NCBI GenBank assembly: GCA_023078685.1
Contig: JALGAS010000001.1
Location: 4,774,001 to 4,838,000 of the forward strand
DNA: 64,000 nt
Direction: 5' to 3'
Source of the DNA: Neopestalotiopsis rosae
Lineage: Eukaryota > Ascomycota > Sordariomycetes > Amphisphaeriales > Sporocadaceae
Both the position numbers and the translations under genes were made by a program. A model generated the notes under the pieces. It saw nothing but the letters and a program-made list of their open reading frames with translations. It did not search any database and was not told the DNA's origin. Below are positions 34,139 through 44,759 of the stretch, piece by piece (the first letter of the stretch is position 1; each line of letters begins with the position of its first letter).

Positions 34139-36505
34139 TCAATTGCCTCTAGGATCAGACAGACCAGGAGATGCAGCGGGAGGCAAAGTCATTGAGCCAT
34201 TGTGAGCGGTTGCACCAGCAGCTGAGTTGACTGTTTCAATGCTTGAAGGCTGCTGTTCCTCTTCTGGTTCGTGTGGCTCTTGCGCCAATGTTTGTAGACT
34301 CGGACTGCAGTCGACTTCGCTCATGTTCTGCGGCCCTTTGGGATCCCTTGGCGGTGTTCCTGTTTCGCGATATGCGGATATCCTAGGATGGTCTGGGTTA
34401 CTCAGATCCAAGTATCCGAGCTTGAGGTTGCCATCGGTGATTGGTACATCGCTTGTACATTGATCCCAGTCCCCAGACCCCGCGTTCTCATGGACCAGGC
34501 GCTGCTGTTGCAAAATCGATCCTGTAGTCCAGTCGAGGTACTTGTAAGGTTTGTATTTGGTGCGACGGTATCGACATGCTATGATAGGCTCGATAGAATA
34601 AGAGCTTATAATGATGAGAAGTCCGGCGATATAGGTGAACAGAAGCCCAAACATGTTGAAAGAGCCGTAAAGTGTGCTGCGTACTTTCTGCTCTCAGAGA
34701 TAAGCTTTGGATCATATTTGCAAACGAATGTTCCATATCAGGAGGTGCTTACTTGACTGTTACACATATCTCGTTGATTTTGGTCTTGAGGGAATGCGCG
34801 ATATTGGAACCAAGCTGGATTTTGTACGCCTCGTGCTCGCTCCACCAGTACGGCCTGCCAGGCTGCAAGACTGGTAGCCCACCAACTAGAGACTTCAACC
34901 TGCCACTGGTTACTCGGCAATGGTCCTTGGACGCCTTGTCCTAGGGTTTGACGGGATGCCAATCCGGTAGTGCCAAGCGTGGTCATTATGTTGAAGATAT
35001 CCATTGGGAACCACGTGAGCTCATGCACGAACCACTGGAAGCGACTGGCGACTTTAGTCGGCGGCGCTGTTTCTTGGTACATCCAGTCTTCCGTAGTATT
35101 AAAAAAAGGTGCTGTATCAATCAGCGCGTCTTGGTAATTCGTCAATGCACCGCAATTGGTCGACACCGAGTTGCAGAATTGGAGCTGTGAGGTGCATGCC
35201 ACGGGCGATGCGGCAATTTCCATCCCGTAGGATTGTGAACTGCCGTTCAGACCGACAATTCCTAGGCGCCTCGTTGGCTTGGTCATGCGGTACCAAGGGT
35301 CGTCTATGGGGGTTGTGGACAAGACGCCGTCTCCCGAGAGGAAGAAAATTATGACGTCTGCATCGTGTCGAAATAGCTCAGGAATGGGAGTAAAGTCGCT
35401 CATGTACCAATCCACAGACCCATTGAACATATAGGCCAGGACAGAACTACATTGAGAAGAATATCGGTGGTTAGCAAATGTGACATAACCGTCTTGGCCG
35501 CAGGCTAACATACCCGAGACGATAGTCCACGCCTGCAAGAGATGCGTTTGACCGCATGTACTGGGTTTCTAGGTCCGAAACTTGGTATGTGTAATCACCT
35601 GTCTCGCGAGTATTTGGTCCATAGTTGTATCTTGTATAGCTGTCATTCCCATCAACAAATGATGTAGCATAACCGGCAGTCTCTATGGGGGCGCAATGCA
35701 GGACTTGTCGGGAAAGGATTCTTTCGTCTGGGGGTGAATTGAGGCCTAAATGATTATGGCTATCGATATAACCACTATCCAGAATGAGATTGGATGAGTT
35801 ATCCCGGCAAATGTCGCTGGCGAATGGACAGTGAGCCCCTGTATCTTGCGATATCTGAAGTCGGCTCTCCACATAACTGTTGCAAGCACTCCCAGAGGTA
35901 GCGCTATCGACAGTGTAGCATTGTTGAGCGTAGTTGTGAGCATTATTTACAACCTGAGATTTGAAAACACTCCAGTTGCTTGCATCATCGACGTTGGTGT
36001 TGTCTCCCTGGTAGAAAATACTGCAATCCGTGCCGTCGATCAAAACCTCATCCCCAGCCGACGAGGATATATTGGCCGAGAAAACACCGGCGAGTACGAA
36101 AGATACAAAGCAGAATAGGGCCATGAGACATATCGGCAGAAGGCGAAGAGTAGACCTCGAGACTTGACGGCGCCAGGCCCACATCACTTGTAGCAAAGTC
36201 CAGAGTCCGGACTCTGCGGCGGACGAGTTGCGCAGTATCACTTGACGTTGGTGATGTAGAGCATCTTCAGGGGCAGTAAGTGGGGAGGACAAGTAGCGGT
36301 GACACAAGAAACACACAATCTTCCAAAACCGCGAGCCAACGAAGCTGATAAAGAAGGCTGTGAAGGCGATGAGTAAACTGGCATCCTTCCGAGTCAGAGT
36401 CAATGTGAGTCCCATGACAGAGCCTCGTGACCAATTGGTCCAAACGCCTAGACGTATATTGTATGGCAATGACCCATCATCCGTTGAAATGGTGGTGGAT
36501 GCCAT
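34139..36505 (-). CDS. Fungal multi-pass membrane protein with large glycosylated ectodomain, function unknown
   Basis: Exons 35514-36505, 34753-35446, 34139-34687; 744 residues from ATG at 36505. An in-frame ATG at 36595 would add 30 residues, but the shorter form matches the usual family start, which leads into YNIRLGVWTNWSRGSVMG. Hydrophobic helices occur near the N-terminus (SLLIAFTAFFISFVGSRFW, then ICLMALFCFVSFVLAGVF) and near the C-terminus (FGLLFTYIAGLLIIISSYSI). Between them is a roughly 400-residue region with many N-glycosylation sequons and scattered Cys, expected outside the cell, and after them a disordered cytosolic tail. This is a common expanded family in ascomycetes with no known function. 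A decayed inverted copy of part of its first exon lies at 37.1 kb. Confidence 0.85.
36240..36324. repeat. Segment repeated in inverted orientation at 37106-37189
   Basis: Part of exon 1 of the membrane protein gene. It shares blocks of 19 and 20 identical bases and a further 15-base block, in the same order and spacing, with the reverse complement of 37106-37189. Confidence 0.85.
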
Positions 36506-37105
36506 CTTTTCGTCAAGGTGCCGCAAATCATATGTTTGTGCAATTGGGTCTCCGTGTTTGTCGATTTGGTGCGCGCAAGAGACAATGACTTTCACGAAGA
36601 GCGAAATAGATTCAGGGGATTAAGTGCCTTTTTCAACAACGAAAGGGCTGGACCACATTGGGACTGAAAAAGCCCCAAGGCAATGTTGTACAGCATTAAG
36701 GAATTCTGGTCAATGGCTTAACGGCTAAACTGGCAACTTCGGAGAGTGCCTTGGTGCCGAACTGAGACCAGTGCTGCCCCAATGTGTAACGGTATGCCAA
36801 AAGCCTTCGAAGCACACAGATAGTCCTGTGGCGTTTTGCCACAACGGTCACCGAAAACCCATGAGCCTCGAATGCAAGAACTGTTTTCATCACATAAGTG
36901 TGTTCAGCGCTTCTGAAAATAGGGTAGCTACCGCCAATAGGACGACTAAATCCATGCAATATTGAAAAGGCTGAATAAGTCGTTATGTCTGCCGCATAGA
37001 ATACTACCCACGCGGTAGTCGGACAGCCCGTCGTCGGCACAGCTAGCACAAAGGACCAATAAGAAATCTAATGCTAGCTATCAGATGCAAATTGGTGCAG
37101 CAATC

Positions 37106-37189
37106 TGGAAGATTGTGTGTTCAGCTTCTGTAAATAAGGCCTCCCCACTTACTGCCCCTGCAAGCTAGGTACATCACCAACGTCAAGTC
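37106..37189 (+). pseudogene. Relic of a membrane-protein paralogue (inverted copy)
   Basis: Plus-strand translation reads WKIVC, then SPLTAP, a stop, then HHQRQV, matching WKIVCFLCHRYLSSPLTAP and LHHQRQV of the neighbouring minus-strand gene. Similarity fades on both sides and the frame carries a stop, so it is a decayed fragment rather than a gene. Its orientation is opposite to that of the intact copy. Confidence 0.75.
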
Positions 37190-38012
37190 TGCACCGGCAG
37201 TTGGACAGTGCATGTTCCGCGCCCCTCACCGAACTTATGCAAGACATTTCTTCTCCCCTGATCCCATGGTGGCAATTCTAGTCAGGGGTCAGCAAACGGA
37301 TCAGAAAACAAAGATAGGCTGTCCGTAAACCAATTCACATTTCAATATTGGGCCGGTCCCGTCACCGATATCTGTCATTTTGCTTGAACATTTACTATCT
37401 CTTGATATTTCATTGCATTTAGATTGAAAGATTGGGGTAGTAAGCTTGAATAATTTTCCACCAATCATCTCCTCATTCTTTGTCTACAAGTACGGGTGTT
37501 GTATTCTCAGCCACTCACTGTTTTGAGAAAAAAAAAAACGACCCCTTATAGGACACCTACGAATATTTTCTGAAGCTGAAATCGCCTTACACAATGAAGA
37601 TAAGATCTGTTGTACATTAATCATGGGAAAGATTCGTTATTCGGGCATTTTCACTCAGCCTTGCCGGTTATATTCGCTTACCATCTTGCAGAGAGGACTG
37701 ATAACCACTCATAGTGTCCGACGTCGCCCAGGCACGTACAGGGCCCATCGAGGCTTCACGCCTCCCGCGTCGCAAATGTTCTTATGTTACGAATACGGTG
37801 GATAGGGCAACGCGCAACAGAGATGACGGATATAGGCGCCAGTAAATATTTAGAGCTGTGCCGATCATACCAAAGATCACGCTGATCGATGTTATTGCTT
37901 TTTTTCATTTTTTTTTTTTTTCATCTCGTATCATACCGCACCAAGCACAAGATATTGCTAAGGTTAGCTAAGTCCGAAACATATTTTGCTGGCTGTTGGA
38001 GGGGCAGGCCAC

Positions 38013-38201
38013 TTACAGACATGGCCCGGGTGTGCAGCCACCGCAGGTAACGTTGGCTACATTCTCCATGCAGGTTGGTTGGTATCGAGATCGAAATCGG
38101 TCCAGGCCATTCGCCTCTGCGGTCATGGTGTCACCTATTATAGATGCCAGGTCTGAGACTGCCGAGTATAAGTGACCCAAAAAACTGATAGATGGCACCA
38201 T
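38013..38201 (-). CDS. Possible small Cys-containing secreted peptide (doubtful)
   Basis: 62 codons from ATG at 38201: MVPSISFLGHLYSAVSDLAS, then a C-terminal cysteine cluster (CMENVANVTCGGCTPGPCL). A GTAAGT follows the last Cys codon, with an acceptor 49 nt on; either spliced or unspliced, the protein ends at the same Leu. No homologous family is recognised, so it could be chance. Confidence 0.2.
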   Translation of the reverse strand: MVPSISFLGHLYSAVSDLASIIGDTMTAEANGLDRFRSRYQPTCMENVANVTCGGCTPGPCL

Positions 38202-39182
38202 AAAGAAAATGTTTGAAAAGTTGAAGCGCAATGTTGCTGGCAGATGTTATGTGAATACTAGACTGTCAGAGCACTGCATGAATGCGTGCGGGGTTATACG
38301 TGGGGTCATCCAGATTCATCCATATTTGTATATAAGGAACGTTGGGACGCCGTACAGGTCGTTCCAACGGTAGGCTTCAGCTGCTTCTATAACATATCGG
38401 CGACCATCGCTCTATTGTTCTTACCAGTTCTTACATAGACCTAGTGCATTGAAGTACTGCAGAGTGAACTTCATGAGAGCTGATCCTACGGAGGCATTTG
38501 CCTGTAGCTATGCGGTAGGGACTATGTACTACACAACTGACATCGGGATACCAAGTCCCTCCTCGTCTTGCGACGAATGTGATAGGCTGAGCTAGACGCA
38601 CTAGGTGTGTTTCTTATATAATGGAAAGCAACCTCATATTCAAGCAAGTCAACATCTATCTATAAGACACCGCATTTGTATTCTACAAAAAACTTCAACT
38701 AGTAGCTGGCGATTATAACCTTACTTTGCATCATGCCACTGGATTCAACGTGCGATTTGATGCCATATACCTTTCGCTGTACCGGCGTAGTCGATACCCA
38801 CTACAGATCACCTGCTCGAGTATGTTATATAGCTCTTCAGCATCTCTCTTTTGTAGATCAGGGATCAACTCGTATATCCTTTTGCGTTCCTTCGATATGA
38901 TCCTGCACTTCAAATTGGCTCAAGGGAAACCTTTCTGCCGAAATCTGGCTCCACCAAATGGCAATGATGATGCAGCGCGTGCATGGAGACGACAACGTCA
39001 AGGTCTATAAGACTGGGTTGTAAATTTGAGAACTCTCCACCATGTAACGGTAATAGTCAAAGTGGGCTAAGCTATTCTTTCTTGCGGTCAAGCACACGCC
39101 GAGCATTGCTGCAGAGTGTTACCCAACGGTGCTTAAACTCTTGATCCTTCCATCACATGAGATTGCTGATACCCAGGTGTAG

Positions 39183-39568
39183 TATAGCAAGAATGGCAGG
39201 GCATTCGCGATCCCGAATTTGCTCACGATGCCAGACGGGCCGGACTATGTTCTCCCTGAAGAGGAGCTGGCGCATTACCTTGCTCATGAAAACGAACTGG
39301 AGATCGGACCGGGCCTCTTTGATAACTTCCAGCCCGACCACTGCTTCATCTATTCAATTCACAAGAATCAATACCACCCTCCCCTGATGCGCAAACTTGC
39401 GCGCGACGTTTTCGGTATGGTAGTTAGAAGAGATGATGGAAGAGGTGAAATATGAAGGTACGGTTGTGCTCGGCACGGAGACATCCTGGACTCAGCGTTC
39501 GGTGTTTGTCTCCGTAGAGCGTCTCACTGCTGGGGCTGCTTCAGCGGCGGTCGTCGGGAATGAATTTG
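39183..39568 (+). pseudogene. Cytochrome P450 N-terminal-half fragment, frameshifted
   Basis: After an acceptor-like GTGTAG the frame reads YSKNGRAFAIPNLLTMPDG, then DYVLPEEELAHYLAHENE, GPGLFDNFQPDHCFI, KNQYHPPLMRKLARDVFG. A +1 shift near 39430 continues into MMEEVKYEG, SWTQRSVFVSVERLT and AVVGNEFG, and ends at GTAAGT (39569). This order matches the P450 pattern of an F-A-x-P strand, the HP...IR..L segment, then W..... V.R....VFVG. The haem-binding half is not found downstream. P450 identity is from pattern only; the fragment cannot make an active enzyme. Confidence 0.5.
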
Positions 39569-39864
39569 GTAAGTAAAGGACTACCAGGAACATCTGTGGC
39601 ATGCTGACGAGTGAAGCTCGCGACAAGAATTATATAGATAACCTGATCTGCCACGTCGGCAATGAATCAATCAGTGGACAGTCAACGAGATACAGTTGAT
39701 AACGTTATTGTCTTCCGCTTTTGTGAGATGTATTTTATTGCTAGAACAGCCAATTGTGAAACCTGACGCTTACAAGGTGACAACTGATGTAGAAATGTGG
39801 GTGACCCATGTGTCGGTATTTTCTCCCAGGCTAAGCAGAGTACCGCAAAGTACTTTCACGCCAA

Positions 39865-41607
39865 TCAATAACCTAAGGGCCAACAACATCCCCCCTCCCT
39901 TTCGCTTTCCGTGGCTTCAGTTGTATTGTTCTTTTCCTTCTCAACCATTTCTCCAACCAGTATCATAATTTGTCGCGAGTCCTTCCCTTCTGCAGCTTTC
40001 TGCCCCTCTTCAATCAGCTCTAGTCTCCTCTGTGCTTCCTTATACTTTGCCACTTCGCAAAGTTTCTCTCGGATAGTCTTCGCGAGTCGCCGGTCAAGTC
40101 CATACTGTAACTTCTCGGCAAGCCACAATGAATCAAGATGCTGATTATAGCCGCTTTGTGATGATTCGTACTGCGCGGAGGATGATAACATGCTGATGTC
40201 ATGTAGGATAAAAGACTGCTTGGAGTCCAGAATTTGAATAGCTGATTTATGAAGATCGGTAATCTTTTCTTGGGTGGCGTGTGCTTCATCTGCCTTGTCC
40301 ATGATAGTGTCTCGGCTGGGAAGTAGAACAGATGCGTAAGATGGTATGTAACTGCGAGCAAGGAAGAATATGATTGGCTTAACAAACCACCAAACCCAAA
40401 GGATCAAAGTGATGATGTTGCCGTTGAGGGAATTGATTTCTTGAAAGACTTGAAATATGCGTTGATCAGTTGATGCCTCGACGGTACTCAAAATACCTTC
40501 TGCATGCTTGATCGCTTGCGAGAGGGGGGCATCTCGTCCTGGAGTCTCTGATAGGGCTTGTGAGCTGATATACATCTGAACCGTCCGAGTCTCACATCCA
40601 CGTACCTTGCGATGTTGGCTGAAACTCCCTGACAGCCGACAGAGCTGCAGAGGAGATGATTTTCGATACTTCTACCCAGTTAGGATCCGTATCGCTTTCA
40701 AATTTGCAAATTGTTGTGTGGTCGCCACTGAGATGGACCGTGACTTCATGACTAGCAGACAGGCCTAGGACTGCTGATGCTTGATGGACAATCTAATTTA
40801 GTTAGATAGCTAGCTCTAAGATATTGACGACAATAACTTACGATGCCGATTCCACAACCGTACCTTATGACTGGCTGAGTCTCACAGAAGGTGAAAAACT
40901 TGTAATGTTCAAGTAGAGGTTCAAATCTGTCGTTGAGGGTCTTGTTATACTGTGAATTAGACAGGACACTGTCTAAAAACGATTTGTTCAGTCTGTCTGT
41001 GGGTAATCCAGTGTAGCGAGCAACAGTCGTCAACCGTTCAGCAAGTTTTGATCCTCGGTGAGGCACACCGAAGAATACAATACCCCGTGTTAATGTCCAA
41101 ATCAATGGGTATGCCTCAGTATCATCGTGGAATGCTGTTGCGAGAGCTTCTTTGACAATGATACCACCTAGAGAGTGCGCGATGAAGATGATGGGCCGGA
41201 CATTATGAATCTGCTTGCCACTCACATGTTAGAATTCCATAGAGCAAGTTTCTGTCAAAATTAGACAAACCGTGCGCTCGCCCTTGAGAAAAACAAGCAA
41301 GTTCTTAGCTTGCTCCTGTATTCCTGCCGAAGAAACGTCGAATGCAATGTTGGCATTGTAGCGAAACTCGAAGATCCTGGCATCAGTGATGCGCTGAGGG
41401 AGCAGGTCCTCCAGCCAGTTGACCCTGGAACTTCCGTGAGTCCATGTGTTTTCTGCGTGGCCCGGACTATTATCCAGATTCATTCCATGTACAGCGATGA
41501 TACTTGTCAAGATCAGCACAAGGAGCGATGGATGCTACCTAAGCACTTAACTCGATATTTGCCTTTTGCGGAGATGCGATGAGCCTGAGGCAGTTCGTGT
41601 TGGACAT
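39865..41607 (-). CDS. SERAC1-like alpha/beta hydrolase with C-terminal membrane segment
   Basis: Five exons: 41552-41607, 41271-41502, 40842-41210, 40606-40792, 39865-40556; 511 residues, all introns 49-60 nt. The spliced start reads MSNTNCLRLIASPQKANIDI, joining directly into IIAVHGMN (H24), then WLEDLLP and RPIIFIAHSLGG with nucleophile Ser109. VFFGVPHRGS, ERLTTVARYTGLP and a later DHTTICKFESD, which would supply the catalytic His, follow. The C-terminal part has a hydrophobic segment around 333-353 (LILWVWWFVKPIIFFLARSY) and a charged coiled coil. SERAC1-type hydrolases act on lipids or serve as N-terminal domains of fungal NLR proteins; here it is stand-alone and probably membrane-anchored. 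Substrate unknown. Confidence 0.85.
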
Positions 41608-42722
41608 AATTTGGGATGACTAGCAGGCGTGATTAGTATTTGATAGTAATCTGTTTGCAGCTCGAGGTGGTAAACCATTACCATGTTTTAAAGCGCAGTC
41701 TGTTCTTGATTCTTATAGTATTCAATCTATCTGGTACATTTGGAAGGGTGAGGTATACGAAACGACCCCATTCAGTTCATAGCTTCCCCGCTCGTTATCG
41801 CTATTAATAAGCTGTTGCAAACATGCACCTCTGCGGGACGGAAGACCAGTAAAGGATAGGTACGGGCCAGGGACACGGCCAAGAATTAAGCAACGGACCA
41901 GCCCTCAAATGAGCACGTGACGTAGTTTCCATAGACTAAGCTTTACTGAATATCCAAGGTGGCATATATATTTTTCATTTGACGTGCCGGCAGAGGAAAA
42001 TGAGGGGAACCTCGTTTCCCACACACAGAGACTCTAAATACAGGCCGCTGTATCGGATATAAACACCCGACAGCCACAGAGTGGCTGTGGTGACTTGCCA
42101 TCGGTGTACACTCTCGCACGTGACCACGGTTGCCAGTGTTCCAATAAAACCAATCCAGTCAAAGGTTGTGGAAGCCGATTTCGTTACAGACTTGTGAATA
42201 GTAGCGGCCCAAAAGCTTGCTGTGCTCTTAGGTAATTTTGGCTATGGGTCGACAACGTAGCCAGCAATAGTGCACACACCCATTACGCCCAGGCTATTCC
42301 CCTAAAGGGCAACTAACAGATCCATTTCTCAAGTTTCTATCCTGAGTCCAACTTGAGCCCAAAGACTAATCCATTCTGGCCTTTCATCAACAGAGGAAAA
42401 CCATATGACTCCATGTGGCAAAATATCGAATCAGTGTATTGTGGTCACTTGCAAAGCATCAGTCCTAAGTGCATACTTCTAACCTCACTTATTCGTCCAC
42501 TATGCTATATCACACGAGCGAAGGGAATTTGTATACCTGCGTATTCAGGGACAGCCACAGTACTAATAAGAGATACATGAGACACAATAAAGCCGTTCCA
42601 TGATGTAGCAAGCCCTTATTGAGGGTAAGAGGGGTTGACTACCTTTGAATCTTGTCGAGATGATTCCGCTTCATGTTCTCGCTATCCTATTGTAGCCAAA
42701 TATAGTCAGTTCATCGCAGCAT
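41608..42722. other. Intergenic region
   Basis: 1.1 kb with no supported gene. A perfect 7-bp stem with a 3-nt loop occurs at 42070-42086 (CAGCCAC, AGA, GTGGCTG); no function is claimed for it. Confidence 0.5.
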
Positions 42723-43553
42723 TCAACCACGCAGTGTAGGTCTAGATAGACTCACCATCATACCCTCCCAACCAAGCCAGCTCAAGACCCATGCGACGGT
42801 CGACAGCCCGCCCGCCCAGATCACATGCTTGACCGAAGGCCGTGTGAGCTCAGTCACGACTTTTTTCGCGTAGTCCTCTGCGCTTATAAAGCGTGCGCTT
42901 TCGAGCATTTTGCGGCTCTCAATCCAGCTTTTGGCTGGTTGATACAAGCTGTTTTCGGGTAGTACCGTGGGAGGCGCATTATTGAACAAATCGGTGCGTA
43001 TGCTCCCCGTCTTGAGGGTGACGACGTGAACGCCCAAGGGTAAAAGTTCGGATCGTATTGTACTGCCGAACGTCTCGACGGCGGCCTTGGAAGCGTTATA
43101 GATGCTAAAGAACGTTGGACGGAATACTTCGTTCACGCTGCCCAGATTGGCAACGATCGAATAGCTCCCCTTTGGATTGTAGGCATTGATGAGGAGCGGC
43201 AAAAAGGCCTGGGTGACAGCGAATGTACCAATTACATTGACGTCCAATAATTTCCGGGCGGCCTCGACTTCTGTATCAGCAAAGGGCATAATATGCATAA
43301 TGCCGGCATTGTTGATTAGTATGTCAAGCTTGCTGCCAGTTAGCTTCGCAACGTGGGCAACGGAATCCTCGATAGAATCCTTGGATGTGACGTCCATAAT
43401 CAATGTCTCAATGTTGAGGTCCTTGAAGTGGGCGAGCAGAGCTTCTGACAAGCCGGACGCAAAGACACGGTGGCCCCGGAGGTGAAATTCGGTGGCAAGG
43501 GCCGTGCCGATCCCAGAGGGACCGCAGCCAGTGATCAGAACAGTCTTGGGCAT
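42723..43553 (-). CDS. Short-chain dehydrogenase/reductase (Ayr1-like classical SDR)
   Basis: Single exon, 276 residues. The cofactor motif TGCGPSGIG lies at 8-16, NNAG at 81-84, the catalytic Ser near 139 (NLGSV), and the Tyr/Lys pair at Y152 and K156 (YNASK). Length and the ITGCGPSGIG start resemble fungal Ayr1 (1-acyldihydroxyacetone-phosphate reductase) and related ketoreductases; the C-terminal hydrophobic stretch (VAWVLSWLGWEGMM) fits membrane or lipid-droplet association. NADPH is the likely cofactor. The physiological substrate cannot be told from sequence alone. It lies about 1.2 kb from the broken GMC gene, on the same strand. Confidence 0.9.
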   Translation of the reverse strand: MPKTVLITGCGPSGIGTALATEFHLRGHRVFASGLSEALLAHFKDLNIETLIMDVTSKDSIEDSVAHVAKLTGSKLDILINNAGIMHIMPFADTEVEAARKLLDVNVIGTFAVTQAFLPLLINAYNPKGSYSIVANLGSVNEVFRPTFFSIYNASKAAVETFGSTIRSELLPLGVHVVTLKTGSIRTDLFNNAPPTVLPENSLYQPAKSWIESRKMLESARFISAEDYAKKVVTELTRPSVKHVIWAGGLSTVAWVLSWLGWEGMMVSLSRPTLRG

Positions 43554-44759
43554 TCTTGCACGACGTCAACGTGCCTAGGTTAGGTGACTTGGTGACAAGA
43601 GGAAGGATGGGAATGATTGCGCAGCCAAAATGTACCTAAGGATGGAGCTGGAGTTTTTGAACCTGGCAGCGCTCCCACCTGCACGTAGCCCGTTGGCACG
43701 TTCCTTTCCCAGTGCAATTTGTTTGGGGGTGGAAGTGCCCAGTAATGTCAGATCAGTGGATTGTACCGTGCAAGGTTGAAGCGATGTATGCCAGGTCTAG
43801 CATGCTACCGTTATGCCGCTCAACTGTTGGCGCTGCCGGCCTGCGTCTGTGCCGATCAGCTCACAAGCATGGCCTGGAGCCCTTGTGGAGTGATTATGAA
43901 TTTAGCGTTGTATTCAAAGTTGCAAACATTCTCGCCAATGAGAATTTCGAAGACGATTTTGGCATTATTACCTACAGTGGTAATGGCGGAAAAGCTTATG
44001 TCCGCTGTCTTTCGACGGGCGGACGAGTTAGGCGCTAGAGCAGCGACAAAAAGTATTAACATTGCTCTACGCCTAGCTCGTTGGTACCCCTCAGTGCTGA
44101 AAACAGCACGTCGCTTGTACTTAGCGCTAGAGGGTCACCTAGGGTCCTCACCCACGACAGTGCATGGAGTAGCATACTAAAGTACCTAGATATCGATATC
44201 ACCCTATGATGCTTCGCCATGACATGCCGGTTCGCAGAAGCCTCACTAATATTTCTGCACTTATTGATTACTATAAGTATAGCGTTTTAGTCAGTATTAG
44301 ATGAAAGATTTGTATTACATCGCAGAATATTTGCACCTGGAGACGATCGGTTCCTTCCCAGCTGTGGCGTGGCAGCATAGTGCCCCCGTACAACAATAGG
44401 CGCCGAGGTGGGTGAGATGTCCACGTCCTAGTGTTTGTCAACCTGCTGAAATGTTTCGACATTTTGAGTGTCAGAATATTGCTAAAAAAAAAAAAAAAGC
44501 ATCATTATCATCACTATGGTGTATATTTGAAGACCATTGGCCTTGTCGTCAGTGCATCAAAGCTTCTGTAAGTTTCAAGAGTCTTGATTCAGTCTTGTAA
44601 CACTCAGTAAGGATTGTGGATCATAAACAAAAACAAAAAGGAAACAAGTTTGACAGATCCGCTCACGATAGCCAATTTGCAGCCGTCGCGAGTTAATTCC
44701 AAACGTTCGCATCAAATAATAACATCTCAATCCAGGAAGTCAACAAATCAACCCGCGTA
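43554..44759. other. Intergenic region
   Basis: 1.2 kb without a gene I can support. Overlapping frames at 43.7-44.2 kb on both strands lack recognisable domains. Contains an A15 run at about 44485 and a 12-bp palindrome at 44189-44200. Confidence 0.5.

Larger units (their letters stand above)
36596..39182. other. Gene-poor region with relics
   Basis: 2.6 kb upstream of the membrane protein gene. It holds one recognisable gene relic (listed) and a doubtful small secreted peptide frame (listed). Homopolymer A and T runs lie at about 37529 and 37898-37922. Otherwise nothing supported. Confidence 0.5.
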
